Source of the DNA: Rhodamnia argentea
Lineage: Eukaryota > Streptophyta > Magnoliopsida > Myrtales > Myrtaceae
Length of the DNA stretch: 64,000 bases
Direction: 5' to 3'
Assembly: GCF_020921035.1 (NCBI RefSeq)
Contig: NC_063159.1
Location: 3,720,001-3,784,000 of the forward strand
Made by a program: the position numbers and the translations under genes. The notes below the pieces were generated by a model. It was not told where the DNA came from and did no database searches. It was given only the letters and a program-made list of their open reading frames with translations. Positions 58,555-64,000 of this stretch are shown here, piece by piece (the first letter of the stretch is position 1; every line of letters begins with the position of its first letter).

Positions 58555-59330
58555 GCCAAAAATATTTTTTTTTATTTCTATTCCATGGACAAGTTTCTAA
58601 GTACGGATACGCGTTTAATAACAACACAAAACTTCTGTTTCCGAAAAATAAATTTGTTTGATAACAATATAAAATTTTTATTGTTGTCGGTCGTTGGGCC
58701 TCGGCCGACGACTGGCGGATGGTAAACGGGAGTCGAGGATCGAATAACGGCGTTCGGCAAACCGGAGATCTGCTGCCGCCGGCCAATGACCGACAAACAG
58801 AGATCGGCGGATGGCAAATGGAGAACGAAAGGAAGGCACCAAACACCAATAGCGGGCCACCGACGAACGGCAACCAGCGACAAGGACGCGAGAGAGGCGA
58901 TCGGCAGATAGTGAAAGGGAACGAAAGCTAGGGGAAGACTGGCAGCAGGTGACTGGAGGCCGGCGGCAAGCACGCGAGAGAGACGAATGGCGAAAGGTGA
59001 ATAGAAGCCAAGGATCGGAGACTAGTGATGGGCAAGTAGCGAACGGCGTGCGGTAGGAAGGATGCGAGAGAGGCAAGCGGCAAACGGCGACGGGGACGCA
59101 AGAGAGAGAGACCGCACATGAGAAAGAGGGAATGAAAAATGAAAAGAATTCTTATTTCTATTTCTATTCCGGAAATATAAAAATAGAAACTTTATACTGT
59201 TTAGTTTTGTTTCAAACCCATTTTTGAGCCAAAAAAATAAAAAATGAAATTGCATTAACATACGGATTTCTGTACCAAACTTGTTCCTTGGAAAAGAAAA
59301 ATAGAAAAAAAATAGAATAGAATTGTTGTC
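58555..59330. mobile_element. TIR element, about 780 bp
   Basis: Imperfect inverted arms: left ATTTCTATTCCATGGACAAG then CTAAGTACGGATACG; right the complement of TCCAAGGAACAAGTTTGGTA then CAGAAATCCGTATG. The middle (58690-59110) is a GC-rich patchwork repeating GGCAAACGGCGA-like words, with several long but unlikely frames. Ends approximate; no duplication resolved. Confidence 0.5.
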
Positions 59331-59519
59331 ATGCGCGCCCCCCTAATACGCCTCTTTCTTCACAATTTCAGCACGCATATCACCTGCATAATATCATCCA
59401 ATAATAAATAAAGCGAGTCACTTAGCTAGTATGTAATGTAGAGCGACAACAAATAAGGCACCAAATAAGCATTAATAGGTCCTAAGCTGCTGCTTAGACA
59501 TTAGACGGCTTTTCTTAGG

Positions 59520-59840
59520 AAAAAATATTTAAAAGGTTGTAAATTTATTACAATTATGTTAACTCAACCATAAACATTTTTTATCAATTGATTCATAAAT
59601 ATTTTGCATTTATGTCATTTCAATACATTCAGCTAACTTTGAAAAAAAGAAGAAGAAAAAGGAACATAATAAAAAATTTTAAAAAATATTTAAATTATTT
59701 AAATTACCGCGTCATCATAGACAGAGCCTGCCGGCAAAAATTGGCTGGATTGACTAAATTGTCACAAATACAAAAATATTTAGATCTGAATTGGTGCAAT
59801 TGCAATAGATTTATGACTTTTTTTTTATAACTTTTCTCAT
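59520..59840. mobile_element. Short MITE of the 'CCAATTCAATCC' type
   Basis: Left AGGAAAAAATATTTAAAAGG then TTGTAAATTTATTACAATT; right an inverted GGTGCAATTGCAATAGATTTATGAC then TTATAACTTTTCTC. It lacks the GC-rich core seen in longer relatives. Confidence 0.5.
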
Positions 59841-61020
59841 TTTTTAAGTAATTTTTTTAGATAAATTGGGGTTTTGGGGATTTAAATTAAAACCAAAACG
59901 GCAATACCAGTTGGTCAAAGCTTGCAAAGTTAAAGGGGAGAAAAGCAAGTGCTTAACTAGATTGCTGAAAACAGAAATGAAAAGTTATGTGGTGGTAACT
60001 GAAAAGGAATAGGTAAAATTTATCAACGTCTTGCCAAAGATAGAACAATGACAATTATTTCTTGATTGATTTTAGCGATATAAATGACAATATTTTTGTT
60101 GTCGTCGGTAAATTTTTCTATTGAATACATTAGGCAATCCCCTCCCTTACATGTTGCATTATCGAGATGATTGATGGACTTTACCTTATTGGACAAGGAC
60201 AAAATCGTAATTTAAGAGATCAAAAGTAATCGTCGTGTTGTCTCGTAAAGATTTCTCAGGCATCCTAAATTTCATCGCCATGCTGCAATTAGTTAAATTT
60301 GCTTTTGAACATGATTCGAAAATTTTCTTTTAAACATGTTCTTTCCTATATTCGGTTCGATTTTTCTAGCTTCGTTGCTATTTATATAATTGAAAGGTCA
60401 TTTTCGAGAGGACATGTAATGGGAGTCAAACTTGGATGCCACGTATATAAATAATACTTTGACTTTCAAAGCGAAATTGCTCTTTTCCGTCTAAAACTCT
60501 CTTTCCCCATTCTAAAGTTGTGGAGCAGCCCCTTTACTTATCAACCGGTCTTTCTTCAACGCATTCACAGTTCACGCATTCGAGTTCATACCAGATGCAT
60601 TCATGCACAAAGCCAAAAATTAGGTACACGTCTAGCTCCTGAAACACCCGACTTAACTCATGAATCGGGTAAAAATCTCGGAGGGCGGTGTCGAATCAGG
60701 ATCTCATTGCATGTAGAGAAGTGAGAAATCGAGCAAAATCGTATCGTGCGCCCGATCACGAGTATATGAAGCCGATACCATATATATATATGAGAACGCA
60801 TATTTGAACTTTTGAAGCCAAGCGGTGCAATATCAATTCACATAATTGGTATAAAAACGCGTGACTCATTTTCAATTCACGATTCAACTGTGGTGAGGAT
60901 ACTTGCCGAGGTGATACAAATGATCATGAAATTGGCGAAAAAAATCTGGTGTTTTCAGACGGAGAGGTCTTGAGCTATAGTTAGCAGTGAAAAAGAGGCG
61001 CACTTGGAAGCAACTCAAGC
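59841..61020. other. AT-rich intergenic DNA, no gene seen
   Basis: No convincing open frame. A TATATATATATGAG stretch lies at 60781-60794. Confidence 0.4.
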
Positions 61021-61029
61021 TCTTCGAGT

Positions 61030-61545
61030 GAAAATCACCAAAAAAATCGTAAATTTACTGTAATTGTGCCAATTCAGTTCTGATTTTTTTTTTCTCGATT
61101 GATTCCTAAACATTTTGCATTTATGCTAATTTAATCTATTTGGCAAATTTTAGTCGAAACCGCTAACATAAACGCTGGAGTGTTCTACGTGGCATAGCCG
61201 ATCTCGACGTGTGCAATTTCTAATAATATTCTAATTTGTTTAGAATTTATTTATTTATTCTTCTTTTCCTTTTCTTTTTTTTCTTTTTCTTTCCTTTTTT
61301 TTCTTTTTCTTTCCTTTTTTGCCCCTTCCTTGTTCTTCCAACGGGTCACCGATGATGTCCACGTCGGCGCCGGCCACGCCACATAGAAGCCTAGTGTTCA
61401 TGTCGGTGATTTTCGATCATAATTGGTCGAATGGACTAATTGACATAAATGTAAGAGATTTAAGATGCAATTGGCAAAAAAAGAATTATAACTAAATTAA
61501 CACAATTGCAATAAATTTAGGATTTTTTTGGTAATTATACTCAAG
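61030..61545. mobile_element. MITE of the 'CCAATTCAATCC' family
   Basis: Left AAAAAAATCGTAAATTTACTG then TAATTGTGCCAATTCAG; right the inverse AACTAAATTAACACAATTGCA then AATAAATTTAGGATTTTTTT. A duplicated pyrimidine tract (CTTTTTTTTCTTTTTCTTTC, 61275-61316) and a short GC-rich core follow. Ends approximate. Confidence 0.55.
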
Positions 61546-62225
61546 ATCAACTTGCCTAATTCAAGTTCTAGCGACTCAAGGATTACGTCTAATCGAGCCC
61601 GAGCTCACAATTACCAAAATACTTGGCTCAGCAGGCTCATGAACCTAATAGGATTCTATTATTTCTTTAGAAATAGTCAATAATTATGAAAACAAGCCTG
61701 TGCACAACTTCTTAAAATTGAACAATTCATGTGTAAAAATGGAGGAAATATATTTGAACTCATCAATCTCGAGCTCAAGCTCGATGGTGATTTTCATAAC
61801 TTGATTGTAATTTAGTCGAGTTGATTCGAGGTTAAGTATCTTGATTTTCCGATGAGTCAAGCTCAAGCGGGAACACTTATCTTCGCTCAAGCTCGACTCG
61901 ATGTCCGAGTATTTGGTATGTAAATTGAATTGAGCTTTAGCTCAAACTCGACACTGTAGGGCTCAGCACAAATGAGCCCTTAGCCACGACCTCGGAGAGC
62001 ATTTAATATCTCGCAACGGAATCTCAAACTTATTCTTTTCGATGTTTCGATTGCGCTGATAATATAAAAATTAAAATTTACCTTCGCAATATATTCGACA
62101 AGTAAGAAATTTTAGACTGTTTAATTAACTAATTATCAATCTTTAGACTAGTTAATTAACTAATCCTTTGACAAAAAAAAAAATAACTAATCCTCCAAAA
62201 AATTCGCAGAAAATTAAATTGAAGA
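61546..62225. other. Intergenic, no gene seen
   Basis: Contains clusters of GAGCTCAAGCTCGA-like words at 61600-61960 reading in both directions, probably an old repeat. Nothing else is recognisable. Confidence 0.35.
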
Positions 62226-62229
62226 GAAG

Positions 62230-62720
62230 ATTGTTAGTAGCTAAGGCTGTGTATGGTAACATTTCTGTTCTCGGGAACATATTTGGAATAGAAACAGTTT
62301 TTTGTATTTTTGTTCCCAGCTATGATTTTCGAGATCAGAAACGCGTTTGGCTAGTAAAAAAAAATACTTTTTTCACCCAAAGGAAGGATCTACAATTGGT
62401 GGCGGGCGGCTGGGGTGGGGGGGACGGTGGCGGATGATTGGAAGCGGGGGACCGGCGCCGGCGACCGACGGCAGCATCCGCTTCAACTCCTCGCCGACAA
62501 TGGCGGGCGGTGATGGCTTGCACAAGCTCGTCCTCGAATTGTTCTTAAAGAGTGTTTCAAAATTTAAAAATAAATTTTTTTTTATTTCTCATTTTTGCTT
62601 TAAAAATGTTTTTGTTTCTTAAAAGTATTTCGAGAACATTTTTGGAACAAGTTTTTATCATATGTATTTCTATTTTCAAAGTATTTGAAATAAAAATACT
62701 TTTTCTAGAATGTTAGCATA
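62230..62720. mobile_element. Probable TIR element with GC-rich core
   Basis: Left arm GGTAACATTTCTGTTCTCGGG then AACATATTTGGAATAGAAAC; right arm, complemented, includes AAAATAGAAATACATATG then AAAAACTTGTTCCAAAAATG, resembling the arms of 58555-59330. The core at 62395-62530 is GC-rich. Boundaries uncertain. Confidence 0.4.
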
Positions 62721-64000
62721 TAGACTCTGAACTAATCATCTCGACGACAAGAATGTCAAAAGTGCGTATGAAATCTACGGGAGTACAATTCGAACGTTCC
62801 TCGATCCTCCCGTTGGTTGTTCGAAACTGACAACCTGTCCGTTGTCAATTGTCATCTTTGACCCTGAAATGGCAAAAATAGAAAAAAAAATAATTGAATT
62901 ATGACCTGCCGGTGCGCATCTTATGACATTCCGGTTTTCCCTCACAAATCAAATCAATTTTTAACACGTGTGGCCTTCTCAGAGCGCTGGCGTCGCCTAC
63001 TGTCATTCCTCGGCTTTCGCATTAATTCACCTCTTTTTTTAAACATGAAAAAGCAAATCCTCTCCAGTAACCCGCCGCCACAGCTCTGGACCGTCGGATC
63101 GGATCTCCCCGTGACCCTGCCTTGCCACGTGGCGAAGGCCCTCTCGATTCGTCATTCCAAATCGACGTGCAACCGCCGCACCCGATTGGCCCCCACACGG
63201 TCCGCGATCGGATGCTGGCCAATCGTACGGGGGGCGGGGCCCCGGTTGGTGGGGGAGTAGTCGTGGCTTCCAACGCGGAGAATCGACCGGGGATTATTAG
63301 GCACAGCTGGCAGAATCGTTACGCCGGCGAGGTGAAGCTCAAACTGAAAATGAAAATCAAATATCAAAACGATAATCAATTTTAAGCATTTTCGACACAC
63401 AGGAAATTAATTTTAAATATTTTAAATAAATTAAATATCAAAATATAAATTCATCTGTAATATATATACTTAAGTCATATATCCAACCATCCCAAAATTA
63501 ATATACATTATTAATAAATAAATAAAAAATAATCGTGAATTTCTAACGGAAGAAGAATAAAAAAACTTATCGCTGATATTTTTATATGTGTAATAATTTA
63601 CATATTATATATAACGTGTTTTAATGTGTCAAAATTCTTTATTTTTTAAGCAATGACGTGTCGGCGTGATGTGTCGTATCGTATCGCGTCGTGTGTCGGT
63701 ATCGATGCTACTTAGATAGCAACTCTCTCGGGGGCATGATCTCACCACGTCAACCACTTCAACTTTTCTCTCTCTTACATTTTCTCCACAAAAACCGACA
63801 TTCAACATCGGAGGGTCCACTTGAGGAAACCTACGATGATCCCACTCTCTCTTTCTCTCTCTCTAGTATGTAGATCGACGACCGCCCCATTTACTCTGCC
63901 GGCGCGGCGCGAGGGATCATCGTCCCTCGTCATGCTCCATGGCCATCTCATCTTTGTTCCCACATGGCACTCTGCTACTTAGGTTTGAATGCCTTGTTAG
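62721..64000. other. Right edge of the window, no gene recognised
   Basis: A GC-rich stretch at 63000-63330 includes CCACGTGGC (63125-63133), a G-box-type motif, and could belong to a promoter of a gene beyond the window. No frame matches a known protein. Confidence 0.35.

Noticed and set aside
58241..59261. Several long minus-strand frames
   Set aside because: They run through the GC-rich core and arms of a TIR element and have no recognisable domain.

Overview
This is nuclear DNA from a flowering plant, most likely a woody core eudicot. The genes have short exons and GT-AG introns and include a DYW-type PPR gene and chloroplast-type fructose bisphosphatase. They also include a SOUL-family gene like Arabidopsis At2g37970, an At1g04910-like O-fucosyltransferase and a TIR-type NBS resistance gene. 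TIR-NBS-LRR genes are essentially absent from grasses, which argues for a dicot. The species cannot be fixed from the sequence.

Only four host genes look intact: chloroplast FBPase (four exons, 13550-15981, +), a PLS/DYW pentatricopeptide protein (18698-21031, -), the SOUL haem-binding protein (31937-32539, +) and a type II membrane O-fucosyltransferase (eight exons, 54179-57379, -). They are unrelated housekeeping genes with separate promoters. Between them, at 43371-47889, lies a decayed locus: a TIR-NBS gene with several frameshifts and almost no LRRs, followed directly by the kinase half of a CRINKLY4-related receptor kinase.

Most of the rest is transposable elements, many with exact ends. 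At 333-9526 (-) a Ty1/copia element (LTRs about 163 bp, target duplication TATGG) was split by a 3.39-kb solo LTR (1978-5365, duplication AAATT) and by a Mutator-like element (6413-7354). A degenerate hAT element fills about 10225-13150. A 3,150-bp Mutator-like element with perfect 9-bp duplications (21497-24646) carries an intact zf-GRF/transmembrane gene. It abuts a CACTA element (24683-29601, duplication TTC) made largely of palindromic subterminal repeats around a wrecked TNP2 transposase. Further right are a LINE (33304-35755), a 311-bp Mutator MITE (37169-37479), a second broken zf-GRF copy, and a MURA transposase relic (39331-40900). Many small TIR elements share a pyrimidine tract / GC-rich core / purine tract layout.

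No rRNA, tRNA or CRISPR array was found. The observations most worth a second look are the zf-GRF Mutator family, the CACTA palindrome arrays, the TNL-kinase chimera with a lost ATP-binding lysine, and an FBPase whose substrate pocket departs from the usual residues.
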